This document shows, piece by piece, positions 40,501 through 50,000 of a DNA stretch of 64,000 nucleotides. A program made the position numbers and the translations under genes. The notes beneath the pieces are model-generated. The model worked only from the letters and a program-made list of their open reading frames with translations. It was not told where the DNA came from and did not search any database. This DNA comes from Anisakis pegreffii. Its lineage: Eukaryota; Nematoda; Chromadorea; Rhabditida; Anisakidae. The stretch covers positions 1 through 64,000 of the forward strand of contig JAPYMA010002645.1 of the NCBI GenBank assembly GCA_035041965.1, read 5' to 3'. How positions within the stretch are numbered: position 1 is the first letter of the stretch; each line of letters begins with the position of its first letter.

Positions 40501-40874
40501 CTACCTCTATACTGGTGGTGTATCCAAGCGAAATTTCCCGCTCCGGCAGTTGGAATCCCGAAATCCGACCGGAACTGTCGGGTTTTTCCGACCGACTGTC
40601 GGTCGAGTCGCATCACTACCCTATACCCTACATAATAATGCGTTGCAAGTTGTGCATTGCTGCCTTGATGCACTACCTATAATCTTACGAAACATAATTA
40701 TCGCAGTGATGATAACCAAACCCGTTCTTTCTTTCAGGAAAATATCCGGAACCACCACCAATAAAGTATTGTCTGGATCAATATTCTAATTGCGATGCAC
40801 GGGATTGCGAGACCAGTCCATGGCTCAACAAGCCCTGCCGACTAACATGCAAACTTTGCAGAGAAGGAACATGA
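34600..40874 (+). CDS. Secreted astacin (M12A) metalloprotease with ShK domain, 9 exons
   Basis: This is a zinc endopeptidase of the nematode astacin (NAS) type, expected to act extracellularly. Exons: 34600-34795, 34885-34979, 35314-35467, 35668-35812, 36036-36169, 36391-36486, 36914-36976, 38525-38731, 40738-40874; phases agree and give 408 aa. In order: a signal peptide (IPLCYSILLLISVTSANS); a propeptide with the FEGD cysteine-switch-like motif near 145; a basic cleavage site RRRRW near 180; the zinc motif HELMHTLGIQHEQSRSDRDAYV near 260; the Met-turn SVMHY near 317; and a C-terminal six-cysteine ShK module (YCLDQ...CKLC). An upstream in-frame ATG at 34564 would add 12 residues. The exon 3 donor is a GC dinucleotide and the exon 1/2 junction is inferred. 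AATAAA lies at 40950-40955. Transposon insertions lie in introns 7 and 8. Confidence 0.92.
37321..37905. mobile_element. hAT-like MITE in astacin intron 7
   Basis: Termini are CAGCGTTGGGC and, inverted, TAGTGTTGGGC. A perfect 8-bp duplication gaaattag flanks it at 37313-37320 and 37906-37913. Subterminal regions are dense in tagcgata/gctatcg words. The 138-codon ORF inside has no transposase motif, so it is a non-autonomous copy. Confidence 0.9.
38775..40420. repeat. Family A repeat in astacin intron 8, interrupted
   Basis: Blocks at 38815-39240 and 39489-39582 plus 40068-40410 match the family A copy at 26880-28215 in the same order and orientation. The MITE at about 39583-40067 interrupts it. 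Shared words include ctgcatctcttc.cgtgagaaat and ttgatgaacgagc.atttgtttg. It lies wholly within the last astacin intron. Confidence 0.78.
39583..40067. mobile_element. hAT-like MITE nested in the family A repeat
   Basis: The left end reads agcggatttcccaacc; the right end ggttgggaaccact is its approximate inverse. The uninterrupted homologous stretch is ttcaattaaagt near 28022, which locates the insertion point. The body (39595-39940) is an inverted copy of 30860-31275. No exact 8-bp duplication could be fixed, probably through divergence. Confidence 0.78.
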
Positions 40875-41209
40875 ATTCGGGAATTTTGCCGCTTAAAATT
40901 GATTTCTAATGATCATATAATCAGACTGTTTCTCGTTTTATTAATATTCAATAAACTTTATCTTTGAAATTTATTAATATTTTCAACAAACTTTTCATTC
41001 GCATTCCGAAGGTCATCATTCGAGAATACAATTGAAAGAAGCGTCATAGATATTAACAACAGTTTAAGAGATAATTTGAGACCGTTCATATCTACATAGA
41101 TCCCCCAATAATGTTTTGAGCGGGGGAATTTGTCAACATAAAGACATAAGAACGGGTGAAAGTAAGAGTTAAACTTTCTAACACATCACCGAACATCTTA
41201 CATTTTTAG

Positions 41210-41520
41210 TGGTTACCGAACGAAATTTCGCTCGGTTCGAATTATTGCTGGGAACGGAAAGATTTTTTGCAGTGCCCCCGACCGAATGTCCTGTCGGTGA
41301 TCGCAGATACTCGATGATCTTCGAATTTCGGTAGTCACAGAAAAGCGGTTTTTTTCGGAGGCACCAAAGATCAAATTTTCTCGACCTCGTTCGACGTGAA
41401 CTTTCTCCCGATGCTCACTATCGACAGGTCCAGAGACGCAGATTTGCCTGCATTATCGTTCTTAACTGCGTCAACTAATGCGGCATAGTCACAGCTCCAT
41501 GTTAAGCAGAAATAAAAGTT
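41210..41520. repeat. Family A repeat fragment
   Basis: It matches the left block of the long copy, including tcgacctcgttcgac, cgtcaactaatgcgg and catagtcacagctcca, then a shared tail around caagcagtaattcagtaa. It starts about 340 bases after the astacin stop. Confidence 0.75.
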
Positions 41521-41968
41521 GATTAATTCAGTGATTCAAGCAGTAATTCAGTAATTTTGTTTCGTAATTCTAGCGTTTGATCAATCCCAGTCCATATATT
41601 CCAATATTCGTTCGCAATTCCAAAGATTATTCACCAGCTCCAATGCTCCATTCACCAACACAACAGTAATCAATTCCTCCAAATTTGACGTCGCATCAGT
41701 GAGTATCTCAAAGTTGGGTAATTAAATCTTACAATCCATCACTTCACGATTTCACAAAGTATAGTGATACCAATAACTATTACTAAATAATACTGATCAT
41801 AACAACATTAATAATAAGTATATTGATACCAATAACAGCAGTGGTATTATCAATAACAATAATAGTAACAATGGAAAAGAAAAACCAAAAATAAAATCGA
41901 TGTGTTTAGAGACTTGAACAATTCTAGTTAATTGATTAATTGACTTATGATCAATTAATTCCAGCTCA

Positions 41969-42461
41969 CGAAATGACTCTTCGGTTGCGTTGTAAACGAA
42001 TGAGCGTGAACGAAGCTGTGGCTAGGGTTTGCACAGGATTCCGAGATTTCAGTGCTGATCCCGATCCCTGGAGTTACGTCTTGAAAAATTCCGGGATCTT
42101 GGGATTCGATGAAGCAATTCCTTCGAATCACACATTAATCGTTCCCAGATCATTCAGATATAGTAAAATGTGTTTTGCATCACGTTTTTTTGAACATGAT
42201 GTTGAAAAGCTTGTAAAATACTCTGATGAGATTGAGCAGACTCTTGCCGCTCTGAAACTCCCATATGAACTGAGTAAGCACGATCGGAATGACTTATGCA
42301 ATGCACTGGGAGTTTTCGAAATTGCAACGAACACATTGAGTTGTGGAGATATGCATTTGTTTAAAGTAGACAAAACGCTGGAATTCTCCGTCAATGCATT
42401 GAAGAAACTGAACATGAATATTGCTAACGACCTCTTGCGTGCACTTGTAACAATCAACTGA
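41969..42461 (+). CDS. Isolated ORF (about 163-173 aa), possibly element-borne
   Basis: An uninterrupted plus-strand frame follows an acceptor-like aattccag (ending 41968) and stops at 42461. From the first ATG upstream (41946) it would be 172 codons or so; from ATG 41974 about 162. Composition is protein-like (WSYVLKNSGILGFDEAIPS, FEHDVEKLVKYSDEIEQTL, LNMNIANDLLRALVTIN) with no recognised domain. Its 3' end and flank (42440-42540) are shared, in reverse, with the interior of the 900-bp element at 29080-29165, and G/C-rich modules of the same family follow at 42612-42834. I infer it may be part of a longer member of that family. The opposite strand is also open for 135 codons, which weakens the case. 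Confidence 0.35.
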
Positions 42462-42834
42462 AAATGGTGAAAGAGCGCTGCAATACTTTCAATATTGTCT
42501 TGCTGTTTGTTTTGAAATGTAGATATAAGGTGCACTTGAAAGAAAACTACTTAAAAGAGAACAAAACTCTTTAAAAAAATTGAAATTTTGTTTGAAAAAA
42601 TTGAGCTGAAATCCTCCCCGTCGAGGAACACGGGGAACGGTCATTCCCCAACGGGGTTCCACCCTGCGCAATTTTCTCCCCGGCTTTTTTGCGGGGACCC
42701 CCTCCCCGTCCAATTTACTCCCCGCGGGGACTCCCCCGCGCAATTTGCTCCTCGACTTTTTCGCGGGGACCTCCCTCCCGTCCAGTTTTTTCCACTCGGG
42801 GTCCCCCCTGTCCGAAAAACTACTCCCCGACGAA
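42440..42834 (-). mobile_element. Second copy of the 900-bp element family, partial
   Basis: The end TCCCCGACGAACACT (42820-42834) matches the 900-bp element's terminus in reverse orientation. The G/C-rich modules (42612-42810) repeat its subterminal blocks, and 42440-42540 matches its interior at about 80 percent by eye. The other terminus was not found. Confidence 0.75.
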
Positions 42835-42849
42835 CACTGTACGTGTCTC

Positions 42850-43540
42850 TTCGATAGCAAGAGACTCTTCTCAGAATACGAATGACGATGATATACCTCT
42901 ATCAAGGAAAATAGAATTGATGCCGAATCCTGAAACTTCCGAAAGGTGTGAAAGTTCCGTAAGCTGGAAAAGAAGTAATGAAGTGACTAGCAAAGTAATC
43001 TCTGCTTCTGTGAGCTTCACATCCAACGTTCTGCGCCATGTAATGATTATTGCATGTTGTTGTCGCATTAGTGTGAATTCCGTTTCGCTGATGAAGTTGT
43101 TCATTGTTCGCGTCGTTTTTTCGACCGGTGGAGTTGTGAGGTTGCCCATTTCAGATTTTATTATTGTATTATTTGAAGCATTATGTTTTGATTTTATTAC
43201 TCTACTTATGTTTTCATCATGATTTTCTTCAATTATTGCATGATTCGTTGTTGATATCATTGTTACATTATTGTATGATCTCAAGCGTTATGATCTTATT
43301 ATTTGATCCATTTTATTCAAAAGTTTATTGTTTCGCATCATTCCTTCAGATATTTGTTTTGTGCTTTGATATTAATTATGGATTTTTTTGTTTTTATACG
43401 GAAGGATTTTTATAGAGTGAAAAATAAATGAATTTAACCTATATGATATATTCACTCATACCGCAGAAAATCAAAACTGAGCTCTTAGTTATAACTCGCA
43501 TTATGAACTGCAGTATTAGTGACAGCTTTTTACATGTCTT
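42850..43540. other. Intergenic sequence, no gene supported
   Basis: Both strands carry medium ORFs here (42689-43222 plus, 42871-43284 minus). The plus one runs through repeat modules. The minus one has no recognisable domain or splice context. The stretch 43230-43410 is T-rich. Confidence 0.35.
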
Positions 43541-43544
43541 AATT

Positions 43545-44215
43545 AATGGAAACATTACTAATGTACCGCATTCTTTTGCGGTGCATCAGGGAACATAACC
43601 CCAGGCTTGCCTCGAGGTCCGTCCCGGCTAGAGTGATCTTGAAGCCACAGGGCAACTTAAAGCGCAGTTCAGGCGGTTGGTTATTTGCTGGAACAATCCT
43701 ACGTGTTTTGTTATGCAAGCATGCAATGACGGCAAACATGTGTACACATTGCTCAAAAGTCGAATCGAAACAAAGTTCCCTAACCGACAATGCCCTTCAA
43801 AATGAAATAGTACGGATTCGTCTCGTACGGATTTGTCGTAGAGCCTGCGCTGTGCTAGTGGACCGCATAAAGGTCGTTTCGGTTCGATACCTGAGCACTG
43901 CAAACGCATATTAACCACTGAATTCGCGAACCGAAACGAGTTTGGGTGACCGACTAGCACGGGGCAACTGTAGCGGGTGCAATTATCGGTCACCCATCCA
44001 CTGAGAGTGATGCTGTTGTTGGACGAATCGCTAATCTCAAATCGAAGGCGCACAGATGTTATGGGTCAGCCATGGGCAAGAAGGTTTCGCCGCGGGCCGA
44101 AATTTTTTCCAGCAACTGCCCAACTTCCCAGCAACCGAGAGTCACCGTATGCATGTGTCGGCGACACAGTTAGTCGTATAATAGGAAATCTATGTCGAAA
44201 ATCTTCAGTGTAGTA
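43545..44215. other. GC-richer block open on both strands, unidentified
   Basis: Base composition rises clearly above the surroundings, and long frames are open on plus (43546-43914) and minus (43628-44053). Neither product has a recognised domain, and no exon boundaries are convincing. It may be another transposon or a captured fragment. It abuts the palindromic element starting at 44434. Confidence 0.4.
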
Positions 44216-44802
44216 GCTAAATAATAAATAATTTAATAAAATCTAATTCTCAAGTTCATCTGGCGAGACAAAAATTATGGTCGACGGGCCAATTTTGACC
44301 CGCTGGCCGGGGTTACCGACGTCTGCTATAGGTTGACTGTTTGCACTGCAGATGTAGCGTTAAGAGATGTCGTCTTTAAACAACCTGAAAGTAAGTGATG
44401 ATAATCAAATTGAAGCATGGTGATGGATATGATGGCACTTTTTTACTTCGGGGAGGGGGGGGTCACACGCGAGCAAGCTACACCGAAGCCATGCCTACTG
44501 CGCATGGCTTCAGCCTAAGTGTGACCTCAGCCTCATCTAAGCGTAGCCTCAGATCGTTCGATGCTACAACAGAGGCTAGCAAGCGAGCTCAGGCTTAGGC
44601 TTAGGCTGAGACTACGCTTACAAGGGAAGGTCACGAACTTACCCCCATGTTTCGGGATGAAATATATATCATATTGTAGATCTCCTCGAGCCGATCACAA
44701 ATATGTAAAGCATTTTTGCGAAACGCAAAGGGGAAGCAGGATACGGCGGGGAAAAGATTTTCACTGTATTGAAGTAACGTTCTGAACGTTGATTAGGAAT
44801 TG

Positions 44803-44875
44803 GCGGCCTGGCCTAGTGGGTGGTGCGCTAGCACTAAATCTAGAAGCCGGGTGGTTCTGTCCCGCGCGCTGACGG
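44803..44875 (+). other. tRNA-like segment in the left arm
   Basis: The stretch holds an A-box-like tggcctagtgg and a B-box-like ggttctgtccc about 40 bases apart, starting ggcggcctggcctagtgggt. A proper anticodon stem is not convincing, so it is more likely a tRNA-derived pol III promoter or pseudo-tRNA than a functional tRNA. The right arm has the inverted counterpart near 46058-46115. Confidence 0.4.
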
Positions 44876-45015
44876 AACCTTTTTTCTCATACATTTCTAG
44901 CATATTCAAACAACCATGACACATTGCTTCACTCCCCACAGCTTTTTCAAGTTGTGGGTATATTCTTCGTTTATTTTTTTGTTTTTTTTGATTTTGTTAT
45001 TTTTTGGTTTTTTTT

Positions 45016-45530
45016 TTACATATCGTCGTAAGGTGCATGCCTGTCTACAACAAAATGATTGAAATATAGATGGAATTTACAATGAGAACATTTTACAAAA
45101 GGCAAACGATCACAATTGTTAATATCACATTCTTGGACGACGTGCTGCGGGAAGCACACTTCAACGGGCGTTTGAAATTCTTCTGGATGTTCTTGAATGT
45201 ACCCGCATGCATACCACGAATACTTATTGAACTCTCGAAATACTGGATTACAGAATTGATTGAAGACCACTTCGAGAATACAGAGAATACTTTCGCGGCG
45301 ATAAGTCAGGAAATCAATGTCATGAGTGATCACATAAGAATGGATCTTGCGGATAAACGTTTTGAATATCCGGAAAAAGAATCGATCCAGTGGTTGAATA
45401 TGTGACGTAGCGCCGGCGGGTATGTTCTCAACCTCGAATGATGCACGTGACGGCAGCAGTTCCTTCATTTCCCTATGCCTTTTAAATGGTGTTCATGAAT
45501 CCAGTATGAGTAGCATATGTGTATGCGTCT
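45016..45530 (-). pseudogene. Decayed DDE (pogo/Tigger-like) transposase
   Basis: The C-terminal 150 codons (45468-45016) are open and contain IPAGATSHIQPLDRFFF, a hallmark of pogo/Tigger-type DDE transposases, followed by a cysteine/histidine-rich tail (CDINNC, VKCSHCKFH). Just upstream in the same frame the catalytic-strand motif LLILDS is followed by TGA where the family usually has another residue, so the gene is interrupted. N-terminal DNA-binding domains are missing. Confidence 0.75.
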
Positions 45531-46494
45531 GTAGTGTTGCAACACAGTTGGTGAACTATGAAACCATATGCGATGTTGTCATAATGTGTGATTTTCCGCA
45601 TTCGATGATAAGATTTCGGGCATGCCAGATGTGCCATTTTCTTTTGCCATTTTCATTTCTTCTCTAGTTGGAAAACTACCAGCACCAACACCAAACTTTT
45701 GAACCAATAACGCCACCACATTAGCTGAACAAACGCGCTCCATGATAGTACACAGTCATACAATGATGTTTCTCGGACAATGGTAAACGAATGCGACTGT
45801 GATATCAACAATTTTGATGAGGTGTCATTTCTGAAACGTTCTTATGCAAATTTTATCTACGCTTCGATCATGCTGCTGTGAATAGACATGCTCATTATGA
45901 TAAGGTACAAGCAACCAAAACAGATGCAAATGTTTTAAAAAAACGTAAAAATTTCCCCACAAAGAAAGAAAGAAGTAGTGGGGAGTGAAGCAAAGTATCA
46001 TGGTTGTTCGGATATGCTAGAAATATATGAGAAAAAAAAGTTTCGTCACACGTGGGACAGAACCACCGGGCGTCTGGACTTAGTGCTAGCGCACCACCCA
46101 CTATGCCAGGCCTCCGATGCCGAACCAAAATTCAAAACGTTACTTCAATACAGTGAAAATCTTTCCCCCGCCGTATCCTGCTTCCCCTTTGCGTTTCGTA
46201 AAAATGCTTTACATATTTGTGATCGGCTCGAGGAGATCTACAATATGATATATATTTCATCCCGAAACATGGGGGTAAGTTCGTGACCTTCCCTTGTAAG
46301 CGTAGTCTCAGCCTAAGCCTAAGCCTGAGCTCGCTTGCTAGCCTCTGTTGTAGCATCGAGCGATCTGACGCTACGCTTAGATGAGGCTGAGGTCACACGT
46401 AGGCTGAGGCCACGCGCAGTAGGCGTGGCATGCGCGAGTGTGCTTGCGTGCGACCCCCTCCCCTCTCCCCAAAGTAAAAAAGTGCCGATATGAT

Positions 46495-47006
46495 TTGGGG
46501 TTAGGCTCAGGCTGAAGTTCATATCGAAGCTGAGTGTGGATTAAGCAAACTGTCGGTTCCATCGTGCCACTGTGAGGTTCTATTAGGGATTAAGGCTCAG
46601 GCTTAGGCTCGAGCTTAGGCTTAGACCTCTGTGCGTTGGAATACTGACGGGAATTCAGCCTGTGTGTGACAGCTAGTCATGATGAGTGTACGATATTGCG
46701 AACATTCATAGCGATGTGCTTTATTGAACGCGCGATTTACGATTAGCGATTTTGGCAGGAATGTCATCGCAATCGAATTCGTTAATGTCGGCTGATTGAA
46801 ATAATTTTGAGAATTTCATGAAATCTAAAGTTGCTGATGGACGGAATAATGAAGCAATCTCATTTTATCTTCACCTGTTTGCTACTTGTATCGGCGTAAC
46901 ATAAGGCTTAGTGTTTCAATGAATGATTTCAGATTTTAATATATTTTCTCGTTTCAGTATCATTTGTTGTTAGTTCAACTTGGACAGTCGTAACTTCACA
47001 GCATAC
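46495..47006. promoter_or_regulatory. CPSF2 upstream region
   Basis: Between the transposon and the CPSF2 ATG. The first 150 bases repeat aggcttaggct-type words. A TTTCAG acceptor ends at 46957, 49 bases before the ATG, and could be a trans-splice leader site; this is inference. No core promoter motif stands out. Confidence 0.4.
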
Positions 47007-50000
47007 ATGACTTCTATCATCAAGTTGGAGGCACTTTCTGGAGTGCAGGACGATGGGCCATTGTGCTACCTCTTACAGGTTTCTTTCTATTTTTAGTGTT
47101 CAGAAAAAAAAATGTGTCGACAGTCAAAACGATTATGAGGAAATTAATAATCAAAGATTGTTTTCATTTCAGGTTGATGAAGTGTTTTTTTTGTTGGATT
47201 GTGGTTGGGATGAACGCTTCGATATGGCTTATATAGAAGCAGTGAAGCGTCGAATACCAAGAATTAATGCTGTTTTATTGTCCTATGCTGATATTCTTCA
47301 TCTTGGTGCTTTACCTTACCTTGTGCGCAAATGTGGTTTGAATTGTCCGGTTTATGCTACGGTTAGTTGCTTAATGAGATTTACATTCTTATTTGAAATG
47401 TACGAGCTAACTTCTAGTTGAAAAAATTGATAATTTCATGCGAGATTGTAGTGGTAGTAATGATTAACTCTTAAAGGCTTTACTTTTTGATTGTGAATCG
47501 ATTCATATTATCACTTTTAACGATCAGAACGTATCCTTGTCGTATGGCAAAACAGAAGACGTCAGAAATTTTTATGTATAATAATAGCGAATTTTTACAA
47601 GGATATCTACAACCAGTTATGTGTGAGAAGTTATCATCATATTTGAAAGTTCGTGGTATATAACAGAAGACGCTTACTGCTAGGATTCATGTTGATTACA
47701 GATTTGTTTGTCTCATATTTATCTAGATTTTTCTAGATAAATATGAGACAATCTGTAAAGTCTCATATTTGATGTTTTATAGTTCAGAGCAATTGAAGAT
47801 GTTATGGTATTTCAGGTACCAGTATATAAGATGGGGCAAATGTTTTTATATGACTGGGTGAATGGTCATACAAGTGTTGAGGATTTCACACTGTTTAATT
47901 TGGATGATATTGATGGTGCTTTTGAACGAGTGCAACAAGTCAAATATAGCCAAACGGTTCGTTTATTGTTTATTGTCACACAATAACGTTAGCTGCCGCA
48001 CTTAATTTCATGCCTCGTGCAGAAAATGAATGATGATCAAGTCTGATGAGGCGGTTCGAATGCAGGCTTAATCTAATTGTAGGATATTTTTATTGGTTGT
48101 ATGAAGTAGTTCCGAAAGTAGTTTGTTCTGTTTATATAGACAATTTAAGCCGTTTATTCAGTTGGCTTGCAAATAAGTTATTGGTTATTCTCATCTGAAT
48201 ATTGTCGGCTGTTGGAATGCGACGCTTTCAGATCTTATTGAAAGGTGCGAATGGCTTACAAATAACTCCCTTACCAGCTGGTCATATGATTGGTGGTGCA
48301 ATATGGCGAATAACAAAAATGGGTGATGAAGAAATTGTTTATGCTGTCGATTTTAATCATAAAAAGGAAAGACATCTCAATGGATGTAGTTTTGAAGGTT
48401 TTGACTCGTTTGTATTCATTTTTATTATCGTTTTACTTTTTTTAGATTCGCTCACTCTTAGTTAGTCAATGGATTAATCTTAAGTTCTAGTCTTTTCCTG
48501 AGCTGTTGACTTGAGTTGTATATAGATAAGTTGAACGTTATCATGTATTGCAGTCACAAACAGAAGCTATCAGTGAAAACGTTTGTAATTCTTGTTTATA
48601 TGTTTCACTTATTTGACAGTGGTTTGAGGATGTATTAAAATATCAATTTCGATTGCGTTCATTTTCTAATACTTCGGACTATTCAATGCAGAATCTGAGT
48701 TGATAATATCCGAATGAAATGAAAATTGAAGGGATTGGTCGTCCGAATTTGATGATAACGGATGCATTCAATGCAGTATATAATCAGCCAAGGCGTAAGC
48801 AAAGAGATGAGCAATTGGTGACGAAGTTATTGGGAACGGTGCGTGACGGTGGTGATGTTATGATCGTGATTGACACCGCTGGAAGAGTGCTTGAAATTGC
48901 ACACCTTCTTGATCAACTTTGGCATAAGTCACTTTCTTATCCTTCACTTTCTCGTCGCTCATAAATGTAATGCATGTTAAATTTGATCATAGGTTGTTAA
49001 TTTCAGTTCAGCTATGCAGACTTTTAGATTTCTTTACTGATCTACTCAGTAAGTGACTTATAATATGAATAGTTGTACTGTTACACGACAAAGCAGATGA
49101 TCATTTCGGGATGAATTGCAGTGCGGAGGCAGGGCTGATGACTTACAATCTGGCGATGTTAAGTCACGTTGCATCATCTGTAGTCGAGTTCGCGAAGTCG
49201 CAGGTGGAATGGATGTCGGATAAGATTCTGAAATCCTTCGAGGGCGGTCGTTACAATCCGTTTCAGTTTCGTCACGTTCAGCTGTGCCATTCAAGTTTCG
49301 ATTTAATGCGCGTTCGCAGTCCGAAGGTAAACTGTGAATATTTATCATCGTATTTCATCACTAATTCAATTGCTATTTCAAAATTCAGTTGAATAAAATG
49401 ATCACTTGCAAACTATCAAAAAGCATTCATCCCTCGCGCAATAAGTTGCATCCACACGTTTGCCGTTTAAATGTTTTTAGATGACAGTTTTGGGAGTATT
49501 GGAATGATATCATCTGATTAGTTTGCAGTTCGTTCATTTATTATGTTAGCAGCGCAAAATTTATTATGCGACAGAATAATCGATTTTGTTGTGTGATATC
49601 TTCATTATGAATAATGTTTTAATTGAGGTGGTTTTGGTGAGTGGTTTGGATATGGAATGCGGATTCTCTCGTGAGATTTTTTTGGAGTGGTGTTCGGATA
49701 TAAGAAACACAGTTATCGTCACGGGTATTTTCTATTCAGTTTCCTATTCTCCGATAATTCCGTTTTGATTTTTATTTGAATGTTAGAAATTAGAGCTGAC
49801 TTTATGTTGTTGATCAAATTTTCGAATCATTTTCAAAAGTTCGATGGATTGTCGAATATTCCTCATCGTGGTTATCGTTTTTTAAAATTAATATATTTTC
49901 GAGATTCATTCCACAGTTGTTATGATCAAAAGATGAGAGTTAAGGTCGATCTGGTGATCGCACACTTGGATCGAAATTGATTCGAATGGCCGAACAGATG

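Larger units (their letters stand above)
44434..46486. mobile_element. 2053-bp DNA transposon with ~506-bp inverted arms
   Basis: Both ends read GGCACTTTTTTAC inward, and a perfect 8-bp duplication gatatgat flanks the element (44426-44433 and 46487-46494). The left arm (44434-44939) and right arm (45978-46486) are inverted copies of about 90 percent identity by eye; both arms yield almost the same spurious ORF. The core (about 44940-45977) holds remains of a DDE transposase on the minus strand. Long arms with an 8-bp duplication are unusual for the pogo-like transposase seen inside. Confidence 0.9.

Noticed and set aside
42689..43222. 177-codon plus-strand ORF
   Set aside because: It begins within the G/C-rich transposon modules and runs into unrelated sequence, with no domain.
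45070..45405. 111-codon plus-strand ORF in the transposon core
   Set aside because: It is antisense to the transposase relic, which has the recognisable HIQPLD motif.
44561..46356. Two almost identical 74-codon Arg/Leu-rich ORFs
   Set aside because: They are inverted arms of the same transposon; the RLRLRL run is a translated hexamer repeat.
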